DNA from: a virus
Strand: one strand, 5' to 3'
Length of the DNA: 64,000 bases
IMG/VR virus record: IMGVR_UViG_3300010399_000002
Span: 50,733-114,732 of that record
Below are positions 48,849 through 56,364 of this stretch, piece after piece. A program made the position numbers and the translations under genes. Under the pieces are notes generated by a model. It did not search any database. It saw only the letters and a list, made by a program, of their open reading frames with translations, and had not been told where the DNA came from. Every line of letters starts with the position of its first letter. The first letter of the stretch is position 1.

Positions 48849-48933
48849 TAGGGCCTCACAGGCACTCGTCTCGGATGTTGAATGGTAGTTGGTAAGGGGT
48901 CTGAACCCCCGACTCGTTGTAGAGGCTGCTACT
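48849..48933 (-). repeat. 85-bp dispersed element, copy E
   Basis: It starts TAGGGCCTCACAGGCACT on the plus strand; GGTAGTTGG and GTTGTAGAGGCTGCTAC are at the common offsets. It also holds a short palindrome GGGGTCTGAACCCC (minus strand reads GGGGTTCAGACCCC). It overlaps the stop codon of the tagged gene at 48929 by five bases. Confidence 0.88.
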
Positions 48934-49423
48934 TAGTCTTGAAATTGGGTGCGTTCCTACCTGTATGGAACTTTCGTGGACCGCCCTCTACGAACTCAAA
49001 CATACCTTGCGCTCGATCTGTCCCCTGAGTATTAACGTAGAAACGACGATCTTGGTACTCGATAGTAAACTCGTTGCCTTTGGTCTTGTCTTTGAAAGCC
49101 TCATTGGACGTACGCGGAGTAATAGGAACTCCTAACCCGGTTGAGTATGGAACCTTAACAACTGGCTTGGTCTGCAAAGCACTCCACTCTTCATCTGTGA
49201 ACGATGACTGCTTAAATCTTTTTGTATCTTGCCAACCCTGTACACGATCTTCTGTCGGCTTGGTTTTATCTGCAAAAAGACTGGTAGTGTCTTTACTCGC
49301 TCCGATGCCGACTCCACCTGACCCGCCACCCGTTGAACAGAACTGACCTCCGCTATCGTGACAAGTATTCATCTTTTCGATGCGATCATACAACCTCGCA
49401 ATGTGAATACTTGCACTGGCCAC
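48929..49423 (-). CDS. Tagged protein with MNTCHDSGGQFCSTGGG leader, 164 aa
   Basis: The leader (HIARLYDRIEKMNTCHDSGG then QFCSTGGGSGG) is a variant of FNPHHDxxGQFSS-GGG found in other genes here. The C-terminal domain (DEEWSALQTKPVVKVPYSTG, EFTIEYQDRRFYVNTQGTD) is alpha/beta and unknown. Position among head genes supports a virion role. Confidence 0.6.
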   Translation of the reverse strand: MASASIHIARLYDRIEKMNTCHDSGGQFCSTGGGSGGVGIGASKDTTSLFADKTKPTEDRVQGWQDTKRFKQSSFTDEEWSALQTKPVVKVPYSTGLGVPITPRTSNEAFKDKTKGNEFTIEYQDRRFYVNTQGTDRAQGMFEFVEGGPRKFHTGRNAPNFKTK

Positions 49424-51061
49424 TTACACCGTCTCCTCAACTGGAGTAAGAAGCCCGTACCCGTGAATCGAGAACTCTTTCAAGATGCCCTTCTTCACCT
49501 GATCCCATGTCCCGTGATCCGTTACCTGCCAACCAACCCACCAACCTACGCGCCCGAGATCGATCCCTAACGCCTCTTGCTTGGCCTTGGTGAAGACTAT
49601 ACTCTCGATCAGATCTCCAACCCCGACCTTCTGGTGCATGTTGCCGGCCTTGCGAACGTTTTTGACAAACCTATATGCGGCCTTCTCGAGCTCGTCCTCG
49701 GACATTTGGTGCTTCTGAAGATCAGTAACGATCTGCCCGTCTTTCTCGATGGTAGATGCCCAACCAAAGGCTTGCATCTTGTCATTGTCGATCTTACTGA
49801 TAGGAGTCGTTATACTGATCTTCGATAGAGCCTTGCGCTGAACCTTGAGTGACCATGATCTCCCGGCGTTGCCGCCCATTCCAAACCAGTTCTGGTAATC
49901 TGGGCCGTTGTTGGCCCAAGCATCGCCTTGGCCTTTACTCATCGTCCCGAAGAACCTGACCATGTTCTGAATTTCATCTGGGTCGATAGCCGTACCGTTG
50001 GCGAGCTTCGAGGCTAGAGCATACATCCCGTTACCCAAACCTCGCTGCCCTTCTTCTTTGTTCTTGAAAACCTCGAGTGCCTTCTTGGCCTTCGTCTGAA
50101 CTGCAACCGGAGGCACGTGCTTTTCGAGCTTCGCTTCCAAAGGCTCCCAACTATTGCAAACGTACCGTGTGTTGTAGTTGAACGAGTACAGATCGCAATA
50201 TCCATCTCCACCGTGAATGCAACTCGAACAAGTCTCTCCCCGATCTTCTGCCTGCCTGTAGTTGGGAGCATCCTTCATGGCCTTCTCGACCGGCTCTTCG
50301 TCCGTAGTCTCGAGATTGAACTCCTTACCGATGGGACCGACCTGAAAAATAATGTCTTCGAGTGTTATCTCGGCGTGCTGCACCCGCGGCGTGGGCGTAG
50401 CTGCTGACTGATCGATGTATGCCAACGTGATATGCGGCGTATAGCTCTCAAAGTTCTCGGAGAACTCTACACCCTTGGCTTTTAGAGCTGTAGCCAACTC
50501 ATCTCGAAACTTCAGCAGATCTGCAGACATAACCGGAACGTAAGCCACGTCTTTGAAGTCGGAATGTTCTGTAGCTGGAAAGCGTCCTACACCGCCAATA
50601 GAAGCCTTGACTGGACCTCGATCTGCGGTAAATGAATCGAGAACCTCTTCTGCGGCAGCTAGTTGAGACAGAGACACGTCTTCGAACTTGCCGAGATAAA
50701 ACAACGTGATATGCATCTCATCGGGCGGCATCGGACGAGTACTCGTTGTATCGATGTATTGCCCGTACCCTAGAGCTAGTGCCTTGGTGAGACCTTCGTC
50801 CAACTTGAACGCGATCATGACCCCGTGATGCAGATCTCCATTCATATGTGGGCACTTCGAGATCTTCGTATACTTTCCATCTTCACCTCGTTTGTAACCG
50901 GCGTTCTTCAATGCACCGTAGGCCATTGCAAAAGCTCGGGCTTCACTCTTGCCGCTACCCAGGATGCTGTTGAATGCACTCCTGAAGATAGTTTGGGCGT
51001 GGTCGTCGGGAACGATGCTCTTGATCTTACTCGGTAATGCGTCATTGGATGAATACGGCAT
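49424..51061 (-). CDS. Multi-domain protein: ChaB + 2H phosphoesterase + cysteine module + XkdF-like prohead protease
   Basis: The 545-residue protein has a ChaB-like domain (1-65, NDALPSKIKSIVPDDHAQTI), then a 2H phosphoesterase (about 78-245) with the two required motifs MHITLFYLG (H117, T119) and PHITLAYI (H210, T212). A cysteine cluster follows (C278, C281, C289, C302). A middle region contains GNAGRSW. The XkdF-like serine protease lies in 428-540 (AFGWASTIEKDGQIVTDLQK, GVGDLIESIVFT, IKEFSIHGYG-like end). XkdF-type enzymes trim the prohead; the 2H fold hydrolyses cyclic phosphates or 2',3'/2',5' bonds. The fusion is unusual; the 2H role is inferred. Confidence 0.78.
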   Translation of the reverse strand: MPYSSNDALPSKIKSIVPDDHAQTIFRSAFNSILGSGKSEARAFAMAYGALKNAGYKRGEDGKYTKISKCPHMNGDLHHGVMIAFKLDEGLTKALALGYGQYIDTTSTRPMPPDEMHITLFYLGKFEDVSLSQLAAAEEVLDSFTADRGPVKASIGGVGRFPATEHSDFKDVAYVPVMSADLLKFRDELATALKAKGVEFSENFESYTPHITLAYIDQSAATPTPRVQHAEITLEDIIFQVGPIGKEFNLETTDEEPVEKAMKDAPNYRQAEDRGETCSSCIHGGDGYCDLYSFNYNTRYVCNSWEPLEAKLEKHVPPVAVQTKAKKALEVFKNKEEGQRGLGNGMYALASKLANGTAIDPDEIQNMVRFFGTMSKGQGDAWANNGPDYQNWFGMGGNAGRSWSLKVQRKALSKISITTPISKIDNDKMQAFGWASTIEKDGQIVTDLQKHQMSEDELEKAAYRFVKNVRKAGNMHQKVGVGDLIESIVFTKAKQEALGIDLGRVGWWVGWQVTDHGTWDQVKKGILKEFSIHGYGLLTPVEETV

Positions 51062-51130
51062 AGCACCTCCCGAAAGCAGAGATCTCCACCGCAGCCCCGT
51101 TCGGCTGCTTAACTACATTCTTGAACTAGA

Positions 51131-52252
51131 TCAGTTGAACTTCAGAACTGTTGTACAGCGACAGCTCGGATGCACTGGAGGATACTCGTACGGACCGTTT
51201 GGTGTAACAAACTGTTCTCCAAGTGGAACACCTTGCGGATTCATTTTTGGAATAGGTCCGCACACTGCACACGTTCTTCCGTCTCGCGTTACAACCCACT
51301 TCTTTCTGGTAATCGCCTCGTCCAGCAGATCTTGATTGATTGCTTGTCTCCAAACCTCTTGCTGACCGGCGTTTGCAGCACGAAGACTTTCCGTTCTCGC
51401 GATCGTCATGGCCCGGTATTGCAGGAACCGTTCCTCATAGCGCTCCACCATTGTATCGATGGTAGCGGCTGACATCGTTCGACGACCTTCTACCTCGGCT
51501 AGGATACTGCGGTCGAATCTTCCATCTCGCAATGCGCGACCCAACGTGTTGATTAGCTGGGTCTCGTCTCCCGACTCCAATGCGCTGCGGTAATTCCTGA
51601 CTGCTTTGGCTTGACTCTTCGTTAGACCGATAATGCCTTTCAGCTCTCGCGCCATCGTAGCTGGAGTCTTGCCTGCTTGATAGCCTTCTACTAGAACGTC
51701 TTGGATAGCTTCGAGTGTAGAATCCGTTACCTCTCGGATTAGAGTGAAATCGTAGTCTCTGAGAAACTGGACGGCCTCTTCGGCTATGTAGTCGAAGATC
51801 AACTCGACTCCGACCTTGGGACGAGCTGCTTTCTCAACGGGAACCTTGACGCTACCTAAAGCTGTGATCTCGTAATCGGCGCCGGCATTGAAAGCTGCTC
51901 GCAACGCTTCTGAAAAAGATAATGACTGGGGATCGGCTCCTTTACCTCTAGACGCCGCTAGAAACCTGTTACGAAGATCTAGACTCGTTAATACCGAACT
52001 CGGTCCCGCGGCTATGGCTTCTTCGAGAGCCCTCAACGAGAACTTGTCTTTGACAACGTGAACTGCATCCACAAACGCCTTGGCGATCTTTAGCTCTTGC
52101 TTCTCGGCGGTCTCGAGTATGTCTGCGCCTATGGCTTTTGAGACTACAGCCTTCTTCTCTACCTTCGGAAGATTGGCTGATATAGCCTGAGACCAAGCAC
52201 GGATGTCTTGGTCTAGACTAGCCTCGAACTCTTCTATGACTTCGGCGGTCAT
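51131..52252 (-). CDS. MuF-type minor head protein
   Basis: The 373-residue protein starts at an ATG (52252) overlapping the previous stop as ATGA. Its end (RDGRTCAVCGPIPKMNPQGV then YPPVHPSCRCTTVLKFN) is the MuF/SPP1 gp7 head-morphogenesis signature. It may be injected or required for stable DNA packaging. A long helical body leads to it. It lies just upstream of the ChaB/2H/XkdF gene. Confidence 0.82.
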   Translation of the reverse strand: MTAEVIEEFEASLDQDIRAWSQAISANLPKVEKKAVVSKAIGADILETAEKQELKIAKAFVDAVHVVKDKFSLRALEEAIAAGPSSVLTSLDLRNRFLAASRGKGADPQSLSFSEALRAAFNAGADYEITALGSVKVPVEKAARPKVGVELIFDYIAEEAVQFLRDYDFTLIREVTDSTLEAIQDVLVEGYQAGKTPATMARELKGIIGLTKSQAKAVRNYRSALESGDETQLINTLGRALRDGRFDRSILAEVEGRRTMSAATIDTMVERYEERFLQYRAMTIARTESLRAANAGQQEVWRQAINQDLLDEAITRKKWVVTRDGRTCAVCGPIPKMNPQGVPLGEQFVTPNGPYEYPPVHPSCRCTTVLKFN

Positions 52253-52641
52253 TGCACGGCGTCCAAGAACTCGTAAGTCACAACCCCGTACCGGTAACAA
52301 TACGGGACATAAGCGCAATCCCGAAACAAGAACAGATCGGTTAATGGCACATGATGGGGATACAAAGGCAACCAGAATCTCGGATCGTTTCCCGCACGTC
52401 TGCACTGAGTCTGCAAATTCTCGTATGTCAGTATATGCGGTTGCGGATGATAGTGAGCATACAACTGACCTTTGTCGTTGAGAATCTGCAACTTGACCCG
52501 GCCGGCAACTGTATCTGCGGCTACGCACCTGGATGATACATCCTCGCCGTCGATGAACACACGGGCTCGGGCGTTCTTAACGATGTCTTCCATCTCGGGA
52601 GGCTCGTAGATTCCTTTGGTCAGATCGACACGGATGTTCAT
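52249..52641 (-). CDS. Hypothetical protein in head gene block, 130 aa
   Basis: The ATG at 52641 overlaps the previous stop as ATGA. The protein has beta-rich MEDIVKNARARVFIDGEDVS and DTVAGRVKLQILNDKGQLYA, followed by a Cys/His/Tyr-rich end (YPHHVPLTDLFLFRDCAYVP). It is linked by overlap to MuF and the tagged nuclease-like gene. Function unknown. Confidence 0.6.
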   Translation of the reverse strand: MNIRVDLTKGIYEPPEMEDIVKNARARVFIDGEDVSSRCVAADTVAGRVKLQILNDKGQLYAHYHPQPHILTYENLQTQCRRAGNDPRFWLPLYPHHVPLTDLFLFRDCAYVPYCYRYGVVTYEFLDAVQ

Positions 52642-53429
52642 GCAACCTCGTACTTCTCGATTAGCTCGGCCCACGCCTTCGAGATGGAACTGTACTTAAA
52701 TGTTCCTACGTACGCAGCCTTGACTGCTGGATTCGTCCAACCTGTCCGCAACTTGAAACCGCGAAACACGAACACATCGGCGGTCTTCTTGTCTGGATTG
52801 ATAATGCTCGTTACTGTGAGAGTCTCAATCTTGCAACGGCATTGCTTGGCTAACGCTTGTACCGCGGCTTCCTTGCGTTCCAGGATGCGCTTTTGCTTGC
52901 GCTCGTTCCAAGCCTTCTTCTTCTCCGGACTAGCCTTCGCTAACCAAGCGCTTTCCTTTACACCCGGCTGTCCGATAGTAGCTCGCCACTGTTGCGCTGA
53001 TTTACCGTTACTGACTAGACCCGCCTTGACCTCGATGACCCGATTACCAGCCATCATGTCCACAGCGAAGTTATTGACCTTGACGTTCAGCGTCTTGGCC
53101 TTTTGCTTTTGCGTCGTGTTGATATACGCAGCAGCAATCTGCTCACCAAGATACCCAACCTCTAACTTGCTGAGCTTGTTCTTAACCGGAACCTCTTCAC
53201 CAGAAAAGACCCGACCGGATACGCGACTGATAGCGACAGCGCCTGTTGGCCCGATCTTCGAACTCTTACTGCCACCTGTGGCACAGAACTGACCGCCCTT
53301 CGAGCCAGAAGATACATGGCACGGATTAGCCTTGCCTATCGAACCCAGAGCCTTACTGAAAAGCGCTGGACCCGACGGCCAGGACCCCAAGGGGTTTAGT
53401 ATGGCGGTAAAGTTAGCTGTGGCACTCAT
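52638..53429 (-). CDS. Tagged protein with PD-(D/E)XK-like nuclease domain, 263 aa
   Basis: Residues 34-50 give a tag NPCHVSSGSKGGQFCATGG, related to the FNPHHD..GQFSS tags. The centre (GYLGEQIAAAYINTTQKQKA, then NFAVDMMAGNRVIEVKAG) contains D...ExK spacing of a PD-(D/E)XK nuclease (Asp about 120, ExK about 130). Basic Lys/Arg-rich helix follows (EKKKAWNERKQKRILERKEA). Such a protein could be a virion-packaged nuclease. Nuclease activity is not shown. Confidence 0.62.
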   Translation of the reverse strand: MSATANFTAILNPLGSWPSGPALFSKALGSIGKANPCHVSSGSKGGQFCATGGSKSSKIGPTGAVAISRVSGRVFSGEEVPVKNKLSKLEVGYLGEQIAAAYINTTQKQKAKTLNVKVNNFAVDMMAGNRVIEVKAGLVSNGKSAQQWRATIGQPGVKESAWLAKASPEKKKAWNERKQKRILERKEAAVQALAKQCRCKIETLTVTSIINPDKKTADVFVFRGFKLRTGWTNPAVKAAYVGTFKYSSISKAWAELIEKYEVA

Positions 53430-53440
53430 AGAGTAGCGTC

Positions 53441-53525
53441 TAGGGCCTGCCAGGCACTCATGGTAGGCCCTAAGTGGTAGTTGGTGAGGGGTCTAAGTTC
53501 TCAGGACGTTGTAGGAGCTGATACA
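53441..53525 (-). repeat. 85-bp dispersed element, copy F
   Basis: It starts TAGGGCCTGCCAGGCACT on the plus strand, with GGTAGTTGG and GTTGTAGGAGCTGATAC at the common offsets. It ends two bases before the stop codon of the gene at 53527. The palindrome GCCTGCCAGGC at its start is the most regular of all copies. Confidence 0.88.
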
Positions 53526-53526
53526 C

Positions 53527-53790
53527 TCACAACACAAGATCTACTGTCTCGAACAAGACGACTGAAGACCCGCTCTTCCTGACTTTGTCAAAACGACCCG
53601 CGGCCTTGATGGCCAAACCACGATGCTGATCGTATTGACCTGTACTTGAATGGACATTCTGAATCTGGTCCAGAAGGATCTTATCCAACTCCGGACTGTC
53701 CGTAAACGATTGACGCAGCGCATCGAGCTTGTCGATGACTTTCACGGCTACGAGAGCCGGCGTTCCTTGATACTTCACGTACCACTGCAT
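53527..53790 (-). CDS. Hypothetical protein next to repeat F, 87 aa
   Basis: The protein has MQWYVKYQGTPALVAVKVID and LDKILLDQIQNVHSSTGQYD and no known motif. It ends at repeat copy F. It precedes the tagged nuclease-like gene and follows the glycosyltransferase gene in transcription order. Function unknown. Confidence 0.6.
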   Translation of the reverse strand: MQWYVKYQGTPALVAVKVIDKLDALRQSFTDSPELDKILLDQIQNVHSSTGQYDQHRGLAIKAAGRFDKVRKSGSSVVLFETVDLVL

Positions 53791-53814
53791 ATCGTGTCCT
53801 CGATTTTCCTTTCG

Positions 53815-54885
53815 TTAAAGTGAAATGTCGTCTTCGTTTCTTGATGCGATGTATTGCCTGATAGCATCGCGGAACTCAATCTCGTCTTCGTTCAGCTGCC
53901 AGAGCCCTTGATTGTCCCTAACCAAATGGTGATCGGGATCGAACTGAGCTGCTAACGGGATTCTCCACCGGTCACCGTAGTACCTCGTCTTCTTCGCACC
54001 ATGGAAATAGTGGTACATCAGGCCTGGCATGTAGCCGACGTCTTTCTTGAGGTGCTTCAACGCCAACTTTTGCCATCTCATACACTTGAACAAATAACGA
54101 CTGCCTGATGTACCTTTTCCTTTGAGTGTCTCTTCCACCAACCCGATCAGAGCTGCGGCCATGCGCCAATCGCCTGAACCGAGTATCTCCCAATCGATCA
54201 GACCGCCAACATAGTCGATAGCCTCTCGCCGCCACGCCCAAGCTCCACCGGGACAACCCCATGCTCCGCCGTACGGATAACCTGTTGGATTGCAGATGCG
54301 ACACTTTTTCTTCGGACGCCCGTGCTTGCACTTCATGTGAGCTGGCAGATGCAGATGCGTCAAGCTGTTTATGTACTCGTACATGTAGCTCGTATGCATC
54401 TCGCCAATCGGTTCTTGACTGGGGCCGAGATCTTGCAAATGACTGAACATTTGCAGAACCATATAGTGCTCGAGCAACTGCAAAGTCTCTTGTGCCCAAT
54501 CCGGTCGAGCGAACTTCATGTCTGCGTCTATGAACGCGACTTTCCGCCAATTCCTTGGCAGCAACCTCATGACAGCCAAATTCATGAGATTCTCTTTGTA
54601 CCAGAGTATGTGCCATGTTCGTAACTGAAGATGCCGGGGATTGTCGGCTTCCGTTACTTCGAACTCGCGTTCACCGAGAGCTAACTCGACGGTATAGAGA
54701 ATTGCGCCGGAATCCTCAACGTGTTTCTCGAACGTGTGGTAGTGTTTGTAGCGTGACAAATACCGCATGGGGTTGAATACACACGTTACCACATGAAGTC
54801 TGTCTTGAAATGGTTCTATTCCTGCGTGCGGGTGCATCGCCCGCGACGGATGGTCCACAAACGGACCGGACGGAAATTTGGGCAC
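53815..54885 (-). CDS. Glycosyltransferase-like protein with GT-A DxD motif, 356 aa
   Basis: The N-terminal part (RLHVVTCVFNPMRYLSRYKH) and the motif KVAFIDADMKFARPDW (about residues 114-129) are typical of GT-A glycosyltransferases. A cysteine-rich insertion (CKHGRPKKKCRICNPTG, about 189-205) and GYPYGGAWGCPGGAWAWR look like a zinc-binding loop. It is separated from the cassette at 28.7-37.7 kb. Acceptor unknown. Confidence 0.74.
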   Translation of the reverse strand: MPKFPSGPFVDHPSRAMHPHAGIEPFQDRLHVVTCVFNPMRYLSRYKHYHTFEKHVEDSGAILYTVELALGEREFEVTEADNPRHLQLRTWHILWYKENLMNLAVMRLLPRNWRKVAFIDADMKFARPDWAQETLQLLEHYMVLQMFSHLQDLGPSQEPIGEMHTSYMYEYINSLTHLHLPAHMKCKHGRPKKKCRICNPTGYPYGGAWGCPGGAWAWRREAIDYVGGLIDWEILGSGDWRMAAALIGLVEETLKGKGTSGSRYLFKCMRWQKLALKHLKKDVGYMPGLMYHYFHGAKKTRYYGDRWRIPLAAQFDPDHHLVRDNQGLWQLNEDEIEFRDAIRQYIASRNEDDISL

Positions 54886-54899
54886 GATAATCCTCTATA

Positions 54900-55229
54900 C
54901 TAACTCTGAGAAGTCTTCCTAACCTCCAGTTGAGTGCAGATGTCCATTAGGTGACGCGCCAACGCAGCGCGCTGTTGATTGACTGGCTTGTTGGCAAATG
55001 GACCTGTAGTCAGAACCTCACCTCTAAAATCTTGAGGCTCGAAACTCCACGAGTACCTGCCGATACGAACAGTGAACATGCCGACTGTGAATGTCCTCCA
55101 ACCGTTAACTGGTTCTACTTCGATTGGAGTGTGACTCAATTGCCAAGTGATCTTGGGCAACGCAACGTACATCGACAACAACGGCCAGTTGCAGATGAAT
55201 CCAAATGCGTCCCGACGAGATAGAAACAT
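54900..55229 (-). CDS. Hypothetical protein, 109 aa
   Basis: The protein is beta-rich with many aromatics (GFICNWPLLSMYVALPKITW, TVRIGRYSWSFEPQDFRGEV) and ends with a helix. AAGG lies nine bases before the ATG. No family is recognised. Confidence 0.6.
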   Translation of the reverse strand: MFLSRRDAFGFICNWPLLSMYVALPKITWQLSHTPIEVEPVNGWRTFTVGMFTVRIGRYSWSFEPQDFRGEVLTTGPFANKPVNQQRAALARHLMDICTQLEVRKTSQS

Positions 55230-55247
55230 TTGACTTGACCTTCGGAC

Positions 55248-55622
55248 CTACGAACTGAGACGGGCTAGAACGATAGCGTCATCGAGTGCTTGCATGACTT
55301 GCTTCCACGTGCGACCCACTGCATCGTTCCAATTGACGATAGACTGGCCACCTACAACGTGTAACAAAAAACCGTAAGCCTTAGCTGAACCCTCAGCATA
55401 TGGATCAACAACGGTGAATGTACCCCCCAAACAATAGCATGTTGCATCTGGATTGGGCTTACCGTTAACAACTGGCCTAACTACAAATCCGTTTGCTGCA
55501 CGAGCACTCGCACCTTGCGTCCATTTGTCTGGACTGGATAGAAGATCTCGAACACGTTCTAGAACTTCAACTGCACTTTGCGAACTAGACTTCGTAGCTG
55601 ACACTTTCGCGCTCTCCCTCAT
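55248..55622 (-). CDS. Hypothetical protein next to structured RNA, 124 aa
   Basis: The ATG at 55622 is directly adjacent to the structured element. A GTG 18 bases later (55604) with GGGAG nine bases upstream may be the true start, placing its SD inside the first codons. The protein has VLERVRDLLSSPDKWTQGAS and NPDATCYCLGGTFTVVDPYA, typical of a small phage family with a conserved Cys-x-x-G, and ends with a helix. Function unknown. Confidence 0.62.
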   Translation of the reverse strand: MRESAKVSATKSSSQSAVEVLERVRDLLSSPDKWTQGASARAANGFVVRPVVNGKPNPDATCYCLGGTFTVVDPYAEGSAKAYGFLLHVVGGQSIVNWNDAVGRTWKQVMQALDDAIVLARLSS

Positions 55623-55711
55623 GCCGCTGGATTGTAGGGCCGCGACCTAACCCGAACCGGAAGCGCTTGGCGCCTCGAATGCCCGAACCAGGAACCTTAC
55701 AATCCAACGGC
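55623..55711 (-). ncRNA. Candidate structured RNA with a long terminal stem
   Basis: On the minus strand the ends GCCGTTGGATTGTA and TACAATCCAGCGGC pair over 14 positions, one of them a G-U wobble. The same pair on the plus strand would be C-A, so the RNA is likely in the gene direction. Between them are a repeated GGTTCGGG and the palindromes GGCGCC and AAGCGCTT. The stem ends exactly at the ATG of the next gene. It could be a 5' leader regulator or a stable small RNA. No known family is recognised. Confidence 0.55.
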
Positions 55712-55713
55712 TA

Positions 55714-55735
55714 AGGCAGGGCACGAACCCTGCCT
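55714..55735. other. Perfect 8-bp hairpin AGGCAGGG / CCCTGCCT
   Basis: An inverted repeat of eight bases surrounds a six-base loop (CACGAA). No U-run follows on either strand, so it is not a classic intrinsic terminator. It is next to the long-stem RNA candidate and could be part of it. Confidence 0.55.
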
Positions 55736-55807
55736 AATCATCGGACTTTATCAATTTGAATGTTGAGATGGCCGTTGTCTGGTCTTATGCGCCTTTGTCG
55801 TTACCGG

Positions 55808-55867
55808 TTACTGGGACCGGCACGGGCGGCTCATAGGCGTATCCTCCTTTTTGTTTTTGGACTGCAT
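55808..55867 (-). CDS. Possible micro-gene, 19 aa
   Basis: A short frame (MQSKNKKEDTPMSRPCRSQ) follows a strong GAAGGAG site six bases before the ATG; a second strong AAGGAGG lies inside it before another ATG. It is in the 265-base interval that also holds the structured RNA. It may be chance. Confidence 0.28.
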   Translation of the reverse strand: MQSKNKKEDTPMSRPCRSQ

Positions 55868-55888
55868 AAGCAGCTCCTTCGTAAGAAC

Positions 55889-56353
55889 CTACTCTTCCGG
55901 CTTGGCCAGATTGATTAACTCGCCGGCTGTGGGATAGGCTCCGTGACTGTCGATCAGATCGGCATCGACTGCAATGATGCGCCTTGTCTGCGGATACTTG
56001 AACCCGATCTGGATCTGGTCGTGGACTCCGACCGTTACCTTCTTGCCAGAACCGTCCGTACCGGTTCGAAAGTCGCCGGAGATGACCGCAACCACGATCT
56101 CGAAGTCGGAAAGCCTGACGTTCTTGGGATTCAAACCCCAATCTGATCTCAGAACCAGACCATCACGAATCTTGTTGAGTGCACCGGTTGGCCACATGGG
56201 CTCCGGCAGTAGTTTGTGATTCGACGTAAACAAATCTTTCAATTCTTCTTCACTCATTCCATCTGGTAGTTGCTCCTTTTTGGGATTGTGGGCGGCACTA
56301 TCTCCATTCGGTCTTCCGCCGCCCAGATGGAGTGTCTTGTAAGGAGACTCCAT
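55889..56353 (-). CDS. Hypothetical protein, 154 aa
   Basis: The N-terminal half is Pro/Glu-rich (LPDGMSEEELKDLFTSNHKL), and the C-terminal part is beta-rich (LSDFEIVVAVISGDFRTGTD, KVTVGVHDQIQIGFKYPQTR). No motif is recognised. It lies upstream of the micro-gene and structured RNA. Confidence 0.62.
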   Translation of the reverse strand: MESPYKTLHLGGGRPNGDSAAHNPKKEQLPDGMSEEELKDLFTSNHKLLPEPMWPTGALNKIRDGLVLRSDWGLNPKNVRLSDFEIVVAVISGDFRTGTDGSGKKVTVGVHDQIQIGFKYPQTRRIIAVDADLIDSHGAYPTAGELINLAKPEE

Positions 56354-56364
56354 CTTGATTGTAC

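Noticed and set aside
48849-48933. Possible tRNA gene or tRNA 3' half (GGGGTTCAGACCCC and ACTACCA on the minus strand)
   Set aside because: Only a T-arm-like hairpin is present, position 58 is not A, there is no partner acceptor strand and no D or anticodon arm; the other five copies of the element do not keep the hairpin.
55714-55735. Intrinsic terminator
   Set aside because: The 8-bp hairpin is perfect, but there is no U-run on either strand, so I list it only as a hairpin.
55785-56141. 118-residue minus-strand frame rich in Arg, Ser and Gln
   Set aside because: It is a shadow of the gene at 55889-56353, with low-complexity composition and no ribosome-binding site.
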